A stretch of DNA of 39,540 nucleotides. It comes from an uncultured Haliea sp. (GTDB taxonomy: Bacteria; Pseudomonadota; Gammaproteobacteria; Pseudomonadales; Halieaceae). The translations under genes and the position numbers were made by a program. The notes under the pieces are model-generated. The model did no database searches and was not told the origin of the DNA. It was given only the letters and a program-made list of their open reading frames with translations. The DNA is taken from NCBI GenBank assembly GCA_947258585.1, contig CAMYIZ010000056.1, positions 1-39,540 on the forward strand, read 5' to 3'. Positions 26,380 through 34,738 of this stretch are shown in pieces (positions within the stretch are counted from its first letter, which is position 1; each line of letters begins with the position of its first letter).

Positions 26380-27241
26380 TCACCCGTTTCTTGCGCAGCA
26401 GGGACTCCTGCGCCACCGAGGCGACCAGCTCACCGCTGCGACTGTAGAAGCTGCCGCGGCTCAGGCCGCGGCCACCGTGGCTGTTGGGGCTGTCCATCGC
26501 GTACAGCAGGTATTCATCCACCCGTAGTGGACGGTGTATCCACAGTGCGTGGTCCAGGCTCGCAGTTTGCAGCTCCGGGCTCATGCCGGTATAGGGGTGT
26601 GGCAGCAGCGCGGCCCCGAGCAGGGCGAAGTCGGAGATGAAGGCCAATATGGTCTGGTGCCGTACCGGGTCGTCGCCGATATTGCCCTCCGGGTCCAGGA
26701 CCCGGAACCACATGTACTGCTCCGGTTCCTGGGGTTGCGGATTCATATAGTCCCGGCGTTTGACTGGACGTCGCTCCAGTGCCTGCATCAAGGGCGGGGT
26801 AAACCGGTCGGGATGTTCCTCTGCCATGGCCTTCCAGTACTCAAAGTCGGTCTCCAGTTCTTCCGGCGGCGTCACCACGGGCATCTCGAACTGGTGGTCC
26901 AGCCCCTCCTCGAAGGCCTGGAATGATAATGCGGTACTGAAAATGGGTATGCCGTCCTGCTTGGCGATTACCCGCCGGGTGGTAAAGCTGCCGCCATCCC
27001 TGATCGGGTCAACCTCGTACACGATCTGCTTTTTCGGGTTGCCCGGACGCAGGAAGTAGGCGTGCATGGAATGGGCGCTGCGCTCGGTGTCCACGGTCCT
27101 GCTGGCGGCGTACAGGGATTGGGCCAGTACCTGGCCGCCGAACACCCGCGGCGGATAGCTGGGGCTGTTGCCGATGAAGAGATATTTGTCGATGCGCTCC
27201 ACTTCCAGCAGCGTCAACAGAGTTTCGAGCTTGTCAGCCAT
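26366..27241 (-). CDS. tesB: acyl-CoA thioesterase II (TesB-like)
   Basis: A 291-aa double hot-dog thioesterase that hydrolyses acyl-CoA to free acid and CoA. Motifs include RVFGGQVLAQSLYAASRTV near the N-terminus, HSMHAYFLRPG, the active-site Asp in ASLDHALWIHRP, the RGLSRGSFYSRSGELVAS region (Ser where E. coli has Thr) and the final AQESLLR. E. coli TesB is 286 aa. It lies directly downstream of the double-TetR gene (36 bp) on the same strand, which suggests the two are cotranscribed and linked to acyl-CoA control. Confidence 0.94.
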   Translation of the reverse strand: MADKLETLLTLLEVERIDKYLFIGNSPSYPPRVFGGQVLAQSLYAASRTVDTERSAHSMHAYFLRPGNPKKQIVYEVDPIRDGGSFTTRRVIAKQDGIPIFSTALSFQAFEEGLDHQFEMPVVTPPEELETDFEYWKAMAEEHPDRFTPPLMQALERRPVKRRDYMNPQPQEPEQYMWFRVLDPEGNIGDDPVRHQTILAFISDFALLGAALLPHPYTGMSPELQTASLDHALWIHRPLRVDEYLLYAMDSPNSHGGRGLSRGSFYSRSGELVASVAQESLLRKKRVISDN

Positions 27242-27277
27242 GTTAGGTGATCCTCTTGGTCGCGGCCTTCGGCAGCG

Positions 27278-28564
27278 TCAGCGCGGCCGCAGGCCGTTGA
27301 AAAATATGTCGAAGTAGTCCACCGCGACGGCATCGAGGTCATCCACCCGGCGCCAGAGTTTGATATCCATCGCCGCGTTGATCGCGCCGGCGATGAGTTG
27401 CTGGGCGATGAAGGGCTCGATGTTCCGTATGCTGCCGTCTGCAATGCCCTCGCGGATAAGCTCGCCGAATTGCCGGTCTATGGTCTCTGTGCGCTTGAGG
27501 ACCTGCTTGCGTTTCGGGATCGGCAGCGCGGTAATCGTGCTGTAGCGGATGAGTGGTCCGCGCTCCGAGTTCTGGGCGAGAAAGACTCGCCGGCAGACCT
27601 GGTCGACCTTGTGCAGTCCCGTGCCGCCAAGCTGCAGCGCCTGCTGGTGGATGTCATTGATAACATCCTGCGAGTAGACATAGCAATTGAGAAGCAGGTC
27701 TTCCTTGTTGCGGATGTGGTAGTAAAACGCGCCTTTGGAGACGTGAAGATGTTCGGCAATCTCGTCCAGTGAGGTGCCATTGAAACCCTTCTTGTTGAAG
27801 AACCAGGAGCCTGTCTTATAGAAGGCCTCCTGTTTCAGCCGGTTCTGCTCGTCACGGTCAAAGCCTTGAACGTAGTTTTCGGTAACGGAGTCCCTGTTCA
27901 TTGCCGCGGGTTGGTATTCGCCAGCACCGGAGTACAGGCCATGGGCCAGCAGGTCCCAGGCCTGTTCGGCCGTAGTGCCGATCTGGTCCCGTGGCCTGTT
28001 GTGCAACCAGTAGAAGATCCAGTCCAGCGAGCCGAGTATCGCACGGGTGGTCGCGGTAGTTTCGCAGGGCCTGATCTCCCCGGCTTCGATACCCGCCTGC
28101 AGATAGCCCCGCAGGCGCTTGAACATGGCGATGTAGTGCGCCTCCACGTCTCTGCGATGCTCGCTTTGCAGGGATGCGATCTCCAACAGGGCTGCGAGAT
28201 GCGGCCCGCGGTTCTCCTGGGCTGCGAGCCAGTTCTCGAACTGCAGCAGGAAAAACTGTTGTACCCTCTCAAGCGGTTTGCTGCAGCGCTGCTCTATCTC
28301 ATCCATCGAGCGCAGGTGGTGTTCCAGGGTCGCCAGATAACACTGGTAGATCAGCTCTTCCTTGGTTTTGACGTAGTAGTACAGGCTGGTTTTGGTGAGG
28401 CCCAGAGTCTCGGCGATGTCGCGGAGGGTGGTGGCGCGTGATCCCTTGGAATTGAACAGGCGCGCTGCCTGGGAAAGTATTGCAGTGCGTTTGGCATCCT
28501 GTTGGGCCGAGCGGTTAAATGGGGAACCCGGCCCCGCCGTTGCTGAATCCCTGGTCTTACCCAT
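27278..28564 (-). CDS. tandem double-TetR transcriptional regulator
   Basis: A 428-aa protein made of two complete TetR units. HTH 1 is at residues 44-66 (ATTLRDIAETLGLTKTSLYYYV), HTH 2 at 264-286 (TSLDEIAEHLHVSKGAFYYHI), each followed by an all-helical domain of about 150 residues. Ordinary TetR proteins are about 200 aa and dimerise; this one is a covalent pseudo-dimer with non-identical DNA-reading halves. I use ATG 28564 with AGAGG upstream; a TTG 60 bases earlier is less likely. It is transcribed towards tesB. Acyl-CoA or another lipid as ligand is an inference from neighbours. Confidence 0.9.
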   Translation of the reverse strand: MGKTRDSATAGPGSPFNRSAQQDAKRTAILSQAARLFNSKGSRATTLRDIAETLGLTKTSLYYYVKTKEELIYQCYLATLEHHLRSMDEIEQRCSKPLERVQQFFLLQFENWLAAQENRGPHLAALLEIASLQSEHRRDVEAHYIAMFKRLRGYLQAGIEAGEIRPCETTATTRAILGSLDWIFYWLHNRPRDQIGTTAEQAWDLLAHGLYSGAGEYQPAAMNRDSVTENYVQGFDRDEQNRLKQEAFYKTGSWFFNKKGFNGTSLDEIAEHLHVSKGAFYYHIRNKEDLLLNCYVYSQDVINDIHQQALQLGGTGLHKVDQVCRRVFLAQNSERGPLIRYSTITALPIPKRKQVLKRTETIDRQFGELIREGIADGSIRNIEPFIAQQLIAGAINAAMDIKLWRRVDDLDAVAVDYFDIFFNGLRPR

Positions 28565-28649
28565 GTAGCGCCTCTGCCGGGTGTAGAATGCCGGCCCTTC
28601 GTACCCAATAGTCGACAATTCCAACTTTAAGTATTTTTTTTGTCGCTGT

Positions 28650-30026
28650 CTACAGTGTGGGACCAGGATGTTGCTCGAAACGCAGGTCCAGCCACTTCCG
28701 CGAGCGGTAGCGGTAGACCAGTAACACGGCCTTCATGCTGTAGTCGAGCAGCATTACGCCGAAGATCCAGTAGACGGAGAGGCCCAGCGTGGTGCACAGC
28801 CAGGCGGGGAGTAATCGCCCCAGAAGGATGCCGGTGAGGGTCGCCATTAGCGGGAAGCGGGTGTCACCCGCGCCGCGCAGAGCGCCGGCGAGAGCGAAGT
28901 CGCAGGCCATCATGGGCATGGTCAGGCAGATCACATAGATGAATGCGACCGTCAGGGCAATCACCTCGGGGTCGTTGATCATGAACGTCGCCAGCTGTTC
29001 CGCATACCAGGCCATCAACAGAGACAGGCTGATCATGGCTATCAATGCCATCCGCAGGGAGCGCCAGCCGGTGGTCATGGCGCGATCGGGTCGGCCGGCT
29101 CCCAGCTGTTGCCCGACCAGGGTGGCAGTGGCTACTCCGAAGCCGAAGCCGATCACTATGGGAAAGGCCACCAGGCTGATACCGATCCCGTACGCGGCAT
29201 AGGCTGTAGTGCCGTAATCGGCGATGATGGCGAAGAAGGCGAGAAACGCCACCTGTACGACAGCCTGTTCGGTAACCGCGGGCGTGGCAATCCGCATCAG
29301 CTGGCGGACACCGCTCCAGTCGATACTGAGCCGCTTGACGGGTTTGAGAGCGAAATTGCCCTGCCACCAGAAGGCGAGGAAACCAAGGGTGACCAGGCTC
29401 CCCGCAGCTCCTCCGCCAAGCGCAACGCCTGCGACCCCCATTTCCGGGAGCGGGCCAAGCCCAAACGCCAGGGCGTAGCCGAAAGCGATATTCAGCGACG
29501 AACTGACGATGAGGAAATAGAGCGGGGTGGTCACGTCCCCGGTTGCTCGCAGTGCTGTGGCCAACATCATGTTGGCGGCCGCGAACACGTTGAACATACC
29601 CAGCCAGAAAATGAATCGTGCTGCCAGCGTTGTGGTGTGCGGATCCAGGCCAAACAATCCGGCAATACTCTCGGGGACGACCAGCACCGGCACGGTAAGC
29701 AGTCCCGCAATCAGAAGTGAAAGTAGCAGGGCCGTCCAGCTGGCCATTTCAGCGCGCGCAACCTCCCCGGCCCCCCAGTACCTGGCAACCATCGCGGTAG
29801 CGGCGACGGAAAGCCCCATGAGAATGGCCTGCACCAGGAAAAACACCCTGTGCCCAGTCGTCACCGCGGCCACCGCGGATGTACCCAGTCCGGCGGCGAT
29901 CTTGATGTGCATGAACCCCACCAGGGTGAACAGCAGATTGGAGATGATCGTTGGCCACGCCAGTTGCCAGACCCGTTTACTGGCGGACTCGCGCCTGGCG
30001 CCAGCGGGAGGAGTGTCGCTCTCCAT
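28650..30026 (-). CDS. MATE-family multidrug/solute efflux protein
   Basis: A 458-aa multidrug and toxic compound extrusion family membrane antiporter with about 12 predicted helices. Family features: LAWPTIISNLLFTLVGF in helix 1, GLSVAATAMVARYWGAG, ALRATGDVTTPLYF in the first half and its counterpart GALRGAGDTRFPLM in the second half, which shows the two-fold repeat. The start ATG at 30026 shares one base with the TGA of tag (TGATG), so translation is probably coupled to tag. Substrate unknown. Confidence 0.92.
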   Translation of the reverse strand: MESDTPPAGARRESASKRVWQLAWPTIISNLLFTLVGFMHIKIAAGLGTSAVAAVTTGHRVFFLVQAILMGLSVAATAMVARYWGAGEVARAEMASWTALLLSLLIAGLLTVPVLVVPESIAGLFGLDPHTTTLAARFIFWLGMFNVFAAANMMLATALRATGDVTTPLYFLIVSSSLNIAFGYALAFGLGPLPEMGVAGVALGGGAAGSLVTLGFLAFWWQGNFALKPVKRLSIDWSGVRQLMRIATPAVTEQAVVQVAFLAFFAIIADYGTTAYAAYGIGISLVAFPIVIGFGFGVATATLVGQQLGAGRPDRAMTTGWRSLRMALIAMISLSLLMAWYAEQLATFMINDPEVIALTVAFIYVICLTMPMMACDFALAGALRGAGDTRFPLMATLTGILLGRLLPAWLCTTLGLSVYWIFGVMLLDYSMKAVLLVYRYRSRKWLDLRFEQHPGPTL

Positions 30027-30625
30027 CACCTTAACCGGACATCGCGTGGCAAACTGGCGAGCTTATGGCACTCCTGGTGCCGAAAGCAGCTGGTCAAATG
30101 GTCGTTGACCATGCCGGTCGCCTGCATGTGGGCATAGAGAATGGTAGTACCCACAAAAGTGAACCCCCGCTGCTTCATGTCTTTGCTGATGGTGTCGGAC
30201 AAAGGCGTGCTGGGGGGCACCTCCTGCATACTCGCCCAGGTATTGTGAATAGGCTCGTCGTCCACGAATTGCCACATATAACTGGCAAACGAGCCAAACT
30301 CTTCCTGGACTCGGAGAAAGGCCTGGGCGTTTTTTCTGGCACCGTACACCTTGAGCCGGTTCCTGATAATACGGCTGTCACCCAGAATCCGGTCCAGCTT
30401 GCGGTCTGTATAGCGGGCAATGCGCTGGGCATCGAAATTGTCGAAGACTTCCCGGTAACCTTCCCGTTTGCGCAGCACGGTAATCCAGGCCAAGCCGGCC
30501 TGGGCTCCCTCCAGGATCAGGAATTCGAACAGTGTCTTGTCATCGCGCACTGGCACGCCCCATTCGGAGTCATGATAGGCAACGTAGAGTGGGTCAGAGC
30601 CACACCAGCCGCAACGTTCAGGCAT
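30026..30625 (-). CDS. tag: DNA-3-methyladenine glycosylase I
   Basis: A 199-aa base-excision repair enzyme removing 3-methyladenine. The N-terminal RCGWCGSDPLYVAYHDSEWG includes the zinc ligand Cys4 and His17, the FEFLILEGAQAGLAW helix-hairpin-helix region and the aromatic ...TWASMQEVP segment follow, and the C-terminal HLTSCFRH carries the other zinc ligands. I start at ATG 30625 (MPERCGW) after a strong GGAGGAGAGG site; the longer upstream frame is not needed. Coupled to the MATE gene downstream and divergent from the crotonase. Confidence 0.96.
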   Translation of the reverse strand: MPERCGWCGSDPLYVAYHDSEWGVPVRDDKTLFEFLILEGAQAGLAWITVLRKREGYREVFDNFDAQRIARYTDRKLDRILGDSRIIRNRLKVYGARKNAQAFLRVQEEFGSFASYMWQFVDDEPIHNTWASMQEVPPSTPLSDTISKDMKQRGFTFVGTTILYAHMQATGMVNDHLTSCFRHQECHKLASLPRDVRLR

Positions 30626-30749
30626 TGCCTCTCCTCCAGGGCGCTCAGGGAAGGGGCAGTATCGGCCCCTCGTCGTGGCTTGTCCACCGCGGTGGCCGTG
30701 CCGCGTATCGTTGTAGCGGAAACCCGCCGCCTGTGACAAAATCCAACGC

Positions 30750-31508
30750 ATGACTGACACAATACGCTATGAGAGAACCGGACACATCGGCCGTCTCGTC
30801 CTGAACAATCCGCGCCAGCACAATGCTCTGGGACAGGAGCAATTGCAGGCGATCCAAGAGCATCTGGCTGCCGTGAGAGCCGATGAGCAGGTGCGGGTAC
30901 TCATTGTCACAGGCTGGGGTGAGAAAACCTTCTGTGCCGGCGCCTCGCTACAGCAACTCGGTAGTGGCAACCTGTCCGGGGATCAGTTTCAGGAAACAAC
31001 GGATTTGATTGCACACCTTCCCATCCCGACAATTTGCGCAATCAACGGCAACGTGTACGGCGGTGGGGTGGAGCTGGCCCTGAGCTGTGATTTCAGGATC
31101 GGCATCGCAGGGAGCAAGCTCCGTGTCCCCGCTGCGGCTATTGGTCTGTGCTATCCCGTCAGCGGGATAAACCGGTTTGTGGAGCGCCTCGGGGTCAGTG
31201 CGGCGAAGCGTATGCTGCTTGCAGCCGAGGAAATGGACGCCGAAACCCTGCTGCAGCTGGGATTTCTTGATCATCTTGTCCAACCGGCAGCGCTGGATAA
31301 GGTGGCAGAAAACCTCGCACAGCAGATTTCAGGCCTGGCTCCGCTATCGGTGCGCGGCATGAAGCAGATCATTCACCAGGCCGCCGCCGGCCATATCGAT
31401 CGCCAGGAAGCCCAGGCCCTGTCACGGCAGTGCCTTGACTCTGCGGACCTGCAGGAGGGTTTCGCAGCTAAGCGGGAGAAAAGGCAGCCGCGTTTCCAGG
31501 GAAAATAA
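30750..31508 (+). CDS. enoyl-CoA hydratase/isomerase family protein (crotonase fold)
   Basis: A 252-aa crotonase-fold protein. The oxyanion hole is CAGASL and NGNVYGGGVELALSCD, with Glu108 matching catalytic Glu144 of rat enoyl-CoA hydratase. The second catalytic Glu (Glu164 in the rat enzyme, motif QPEI) is missing: the aligned segment reads VPAAAIG with Ala129. A plain hydratase is therefore doubtful; isomerase, hydrolase or other crotonase chemistry is possible. It stands divergent from tag and convergent with the sensor operon. Confidence 0.88.
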   Translation: MTDTIRYERTGHIGRLVLNNPRQHNALGQEQLQAIQEHLAAVRADEQVRVLIVTGWGEKTFCAGASLQQLGSGNLSGDQFQETTDLIAHLPIPTICAINGNVYGGGVELALSCDFRIGIAGSKLRVPAAAIGLCYPVSGINRFVERLGVSAAKRMLLAAEEMDAETLLQLGFLDHLVQPAALDKVAENLAQQISGLAPLSVRGMKQIIHQAAAGHIDRQEAQALSRQCLDSADLQEGFAAKREKRQPRFQGK

Positions 31509-31517
31509 TCTCCCTGG
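31496..31517. terminator. hairpin spanning the crotonase stop codon
   Basis: CCAGGGA (31496-31502), eight bases including the TAA stop, then TCCCTGG (31511-31517) form seven perfect pairs between two convergent genes. No T-run follows on either strand, so termination is uncertain. Confidence 0.4.
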
Positions 31518-31548
31518 CGGGTTGTGCCACTAAAGTTAGTTCTCCCGT

Positions 31549-34500
31549 TCACGACGCCCAGGCAATATCGAACTCGGCGACAACCATGTTCCGGCCGCGA
31601 CCAACTATAGCCAAGTCACAGCCTAGTGCCTCGGCGGCGTGCTCCATAATCGTGAATCCAGCAGTTTCGCTGGCGTCAAATGCAAGCCCTTCCGGTATTC
31701 CAATGCCGTCGTCCTGATAGACAAATTTTACCGAATCACTGCCTGAGGTGGGATCGGCTGTAACCGTCACCGAGAAGCGAACGAAGCATGCAGCCGGATG
31801 GTTGACAAACCCATGCGCAAGCGAGTTATCAAAAAGTTCAGCCATGATGATTGCCAGTGGTATAGCCTGCTCCGCAGGAAACAGTTCTTCCCGTATATCA
31901 TTGACGGTGGTGAGGCGGGAAAGAACTTCGGCATGGCTTGCTCCCGCCAGATTGACGAGTCGGGCCGTATAGGTCTTCAAGTTCGAATAGAGCTTTTCAC
32001 CGCGGTAGTAGAGGCTGTCCTGTATAAGCTCGAGGATACCAAGCCTGAACTGTAACCTGTCGTGGACGAGCTCACTCACGGCGGGCTCCCACTCTACCGT
32101 TGTGTCCGTGCAGAATCTCACCCAGTACAAAAGCTGTTTATTGTAGGAATGTACTGAATCTGTAAATTTTCCCTGGAATTCCAGCTGGTCCTGCAGGCTA
32201 TCCGCAAAGCGATCGGCAATCTGCTGCAATTCGATCGCCTGCTGCAGTTGCTGCTTCTTGAGCATCTGGCTTCGATAGATCTTGAGGCCCATGTAAACCA
32301 AGCCGCAGATTGCAATGAAATAAGCTGCAAACGCCCACATGGTCAACCAGGGAGCTGGTCTAACCTCAAGATCAATGCTCAAGCCCTGATAGTTCCAGAC
32401 CCCTGCCGAATTCACGGCCTGAACCCTGAATACATAATCGCCTGCGGGTAGGTTCGTATAGGTGGCTGCCCCACGGTTGCCGATGTCTATCCAGTCTGTG
32501 TCGAACCCAACGAGTTTATGCCGATACCTTGTGTTCTCGGGATCGGTGAAGTCCAGGGCGCTAAATTCGAAGGTAATGAAGCGGTCATTGTGGTTTAGTA
32601 TGATTGAGTTGAGGTTGGAGCGAGGCCCATGGGATCTGGTTATATTGTCGCCTACTACGACACGAGTAAGCATCACGTCCGACGGGCGTGCGAGAATGCT
32701 GACAGTTTTGGGATGGAAGCGAATATATCCGTGATTGCCTCCGAAATAGAGAAAACCTTCCGCATCCTTGTGTGAGCTTCCGAGTTCAAACTCGGTTTCT
32801 TGGAGCCCGTGTGCTTGACCAAAGTTAAACAAACTCCCGTCTTGCGCAAGTTTTGAAATTCCTTGATTGGTGGAGAACCATATGTCGCCGTCGCCGCCTA
32901 CCTCAATGGCATAAACTGTTAATCCTGATAAAGGTGAGTCCAGTTGCAACTGCTGGAGTTCGGAAAATGGTGGATTGCCAGTTCTGATACTTTTGTCTAG
33001 CCTGAGCAAGCCGTGATGCAAGGAGCCGAACCATATAAACCGCGAGTCCTCAGCCATGCTCCAAATGAGCGGTTGTTTGGGCCATTCCAATCCGGGAGTT
33101 GAGAATTTCGGTGAATAAGCTTGACCTGACAAAGTTTGAAAAACCCCAAGGCCTGATTCTGTTCCAATCCAGATTCTTTCATCCTGTGTTCTGAACAACA
33201 TTAAAACCCTGTTGTCAGGCAGTGCGCCCGGGTTCTTGGATGATAAAATGTTGTACGCTTCACCCGATCGGTTGAGTATCGTCAGTCCGCCCCCGTAAGT
33301 CCCGATTAGGACTTCGTCTACACTCAATTTTAGAAATGAACTGATGGAATCTGATTGCAGGCCGTCAAGTGAATGTGAGTCATATATGAGAGAACTTGAA
33401 TCCTGGAGGTTGATTACTTCGAAGCCCGCGTTTCTATAGCCGATGTAAATTGTGGATCCATCCACCAGAACTGACATGATTCTTTCTCCGTGGCGTGGAA
33501 CTCCAGGAAAGGAGTCGGAAAACTTGGAGACTTCCCCGTGGTCATTGTTGACAATGAGGAGACCGTCGTAAGACGCGATCAATAAGTTGTCTTCGTCTAT
33601 AGACTCAATAGCTACGACTGAATGCAGTTCCTTGTTGGAATCCTTGTTGAAAAATTCGAAGGGGGATAGAACGAGTCTATTAATCCCGCCATACGTTCCA
33701 ATCCAGTAACCCCCCGAATGATCTGGACTAAACGATATAACTTCGTTGTTCAAGAGGATGGAATTGGATGTGGTAAAGTACTCGACTACTTTTCCCTTCT
33801 CCAATATTAATATTCCTTGGTCGCTTGCCACGAGAACGAGTCCAGATTCGTCGTGAAAACTCAAATCGTGAACGGTGGACTTACGGAAGTCACTTTCGCT
33901 ATCTACCGCTGGAAGGAGTTGACTGCATTCGTCTGACCTTGTGTCAAAAGCAAAAATTCCGTCGCCGTAAGTGCCGATCCATATGATATCTTCGTTTGAT
34001 TGCAAGACTTCTTGCACAATGGATTTTATTCCACATTTTAACTCGACATCGAATGTTTCGATGACATCTGAGAATTGCCTTCTCCTCGCTATATTATTCC
34101 GGCTAGAGATCAGAATATCACTCGATGATCCACTTTCGGAGAAATCTGTAATCACTTCGCTAAAAGGTAGTGAGATGCTTTCTTTGGTTGTTCCGTTTTT
34201 TGCTACCTTTACTACACTTCCATCACCAAAGCCGATCCACAAATCCATGACGCTTGAGAAGTATACTTCTGAAATATTTGTGTTATCGATCTTCAAATTT
34301 TCCATCCACTCCGGAATCTTGAAGATGCCTGTGTTTGAATCAAAGACAAGTAGTGAGTTGGACTCGGTCTGCGCAACCACCTCTCCCTTCCATACTTCTA
34401 AAAGCTTTATTATTCTAATATGGCGCGCACCCGATGAGTCATTATGGTATTTGACATACGTGCCCTTTGCCTCAAAAACGCCATCGTAGCTTGATGCCCA

Positions 34501-34716
34501 CAGGATATTATTTTTCGTATGTAAAATTGATAGTGTTGTACCTTGCTGAAGGAAGCGATTGAGGTATGTGTCGACTACAGCAAAAGATGGTCGCCCCCTA
34601 CTTTTTTGACTTACTTCCTCGTTAGGGGTGCCGGATGCGGGAACCTCTGCGAAGCTCTCTGCCGCAAGACCTATGAGACAAATTATTAGGAGAAATTTCG
34701 TTATTTTTATAGTCAC
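31549..34716 (-). CDS. Y_Y_Y two-component sensor with kinase-like ATPase (second sensor)
   Basis: About 1055 aa from a GTG at 34716; a TTG at 34758 would add 14 aa and overlap the upstream sensor stop. A signal peptide (LLIICLIGLAAESFA) precedes about fourteen W-I-G-T-type propeller blades (for example IWIGTYGDG, YWIGTYGG, VLIGTYGGG), a Y_Y_Y domain, and a membrane helix at about 791-813. The cytoplasmic part is short: a helical segment with HDRLQFRLGIL near 885, where a HisKA_2-like phospho-His would be expected, then an HATPase with N-box AELFDNSLAHGF and DDGIGIP near 1002. The G2 glycine loop is degenerate (TAGFTIM). There is no receiver or HTH. It may be a weak or inactive kinase partner of the larger sensor. 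Base composition is AT-richer than the rest of the window. Confidence 0.85.
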   Translation of the reverse strand: MTIKITKFLLIICLIGLAAESFAEVPASGTPNEEVSQKSRGRPSFAVVDTYLNRFLQQGTTLSILHTKNNILWASSYDGVFEAKGTYVKYHNDSSGARHIRIIKLLEVWKGEVVAQTESNSLLVFDSNTGIFKIPEWMENLKIDNTNISEVYFSSVMDLWIGFGDGSVVKVAKNGTTKESISLPFSEVITDFSESGSSSDILISSRNNIARRRQFSDVIETFDVELKCGIKSIVQEVLQSNEDIIWIGTYGDGIFAFDTRSDECSQLLPAVDSESDFRKSTVHDLSFHDESGLVLVASDQGILILEKGKVVEYFTTSNSILLNNEVISFSPDHSGGYWIGTYGGINRLVLSPFEFFNKDSNKELHSVVAIESIDEDNLLIASYDGLLIVNNDHGEVSKFSDSFPGVPRHGERIMSVLVDGSTIYIGYRNAGFEVINLQDSSSLIYDSHSLDGLQSDSISSFLKLSVDEVLIGTYGGGLTILNRSGEAYNILSSKNPGALPDNRVLMLFRTQDERIWIGTESGLGVFQTLSGQAYSPKFSTPGLEWPKQPLIWSMAEDSRFIWFGSLHHGLLRLDKSIRTGNPPFSELQQLQLDSPLSGLTVYAIEVGGDGDIWFSTNQGISKLAQDGSLFNFGQAHGLQETEFELGSSHKDAEGFLYFGGNHGYIRFHPKTVSILARPSDVMLTRVVVGDNITRSHGPRSNLNSIILNHNDRFITFEFSALDFTDPENTRYRHKLVGFDTDWIDIGNRGAATYTNLPAGDYVFRVQAVNSAGVWNYQGLSIDLEVRPAPWLTMWAFAAYFIAICGLVYMGLKIYRSQMLKKQQLQQAIELQQIADRFADSLQDQLEFQGKFTDSVHSYNKQLLYWVRFCTDTTVEWEPAVSELVHDRLQFRLGILELIQDSLYYRGEKLYSNLKTYTARLVNLAGASHAEVLSRLTTVNDIREELFPAEQAIPLAIIMAELFDNSLAHGFVNHPAACFVRFSVTVTADPTSGSDSVKFVYQDDGIGIPEGLAFDASETAGFTIMEHAAEALGCDLAIVGRGRNMVVAEFDIAWAS

Positions 34717-34738
34717 ACGCTGGTAGAGTATCCGACGG

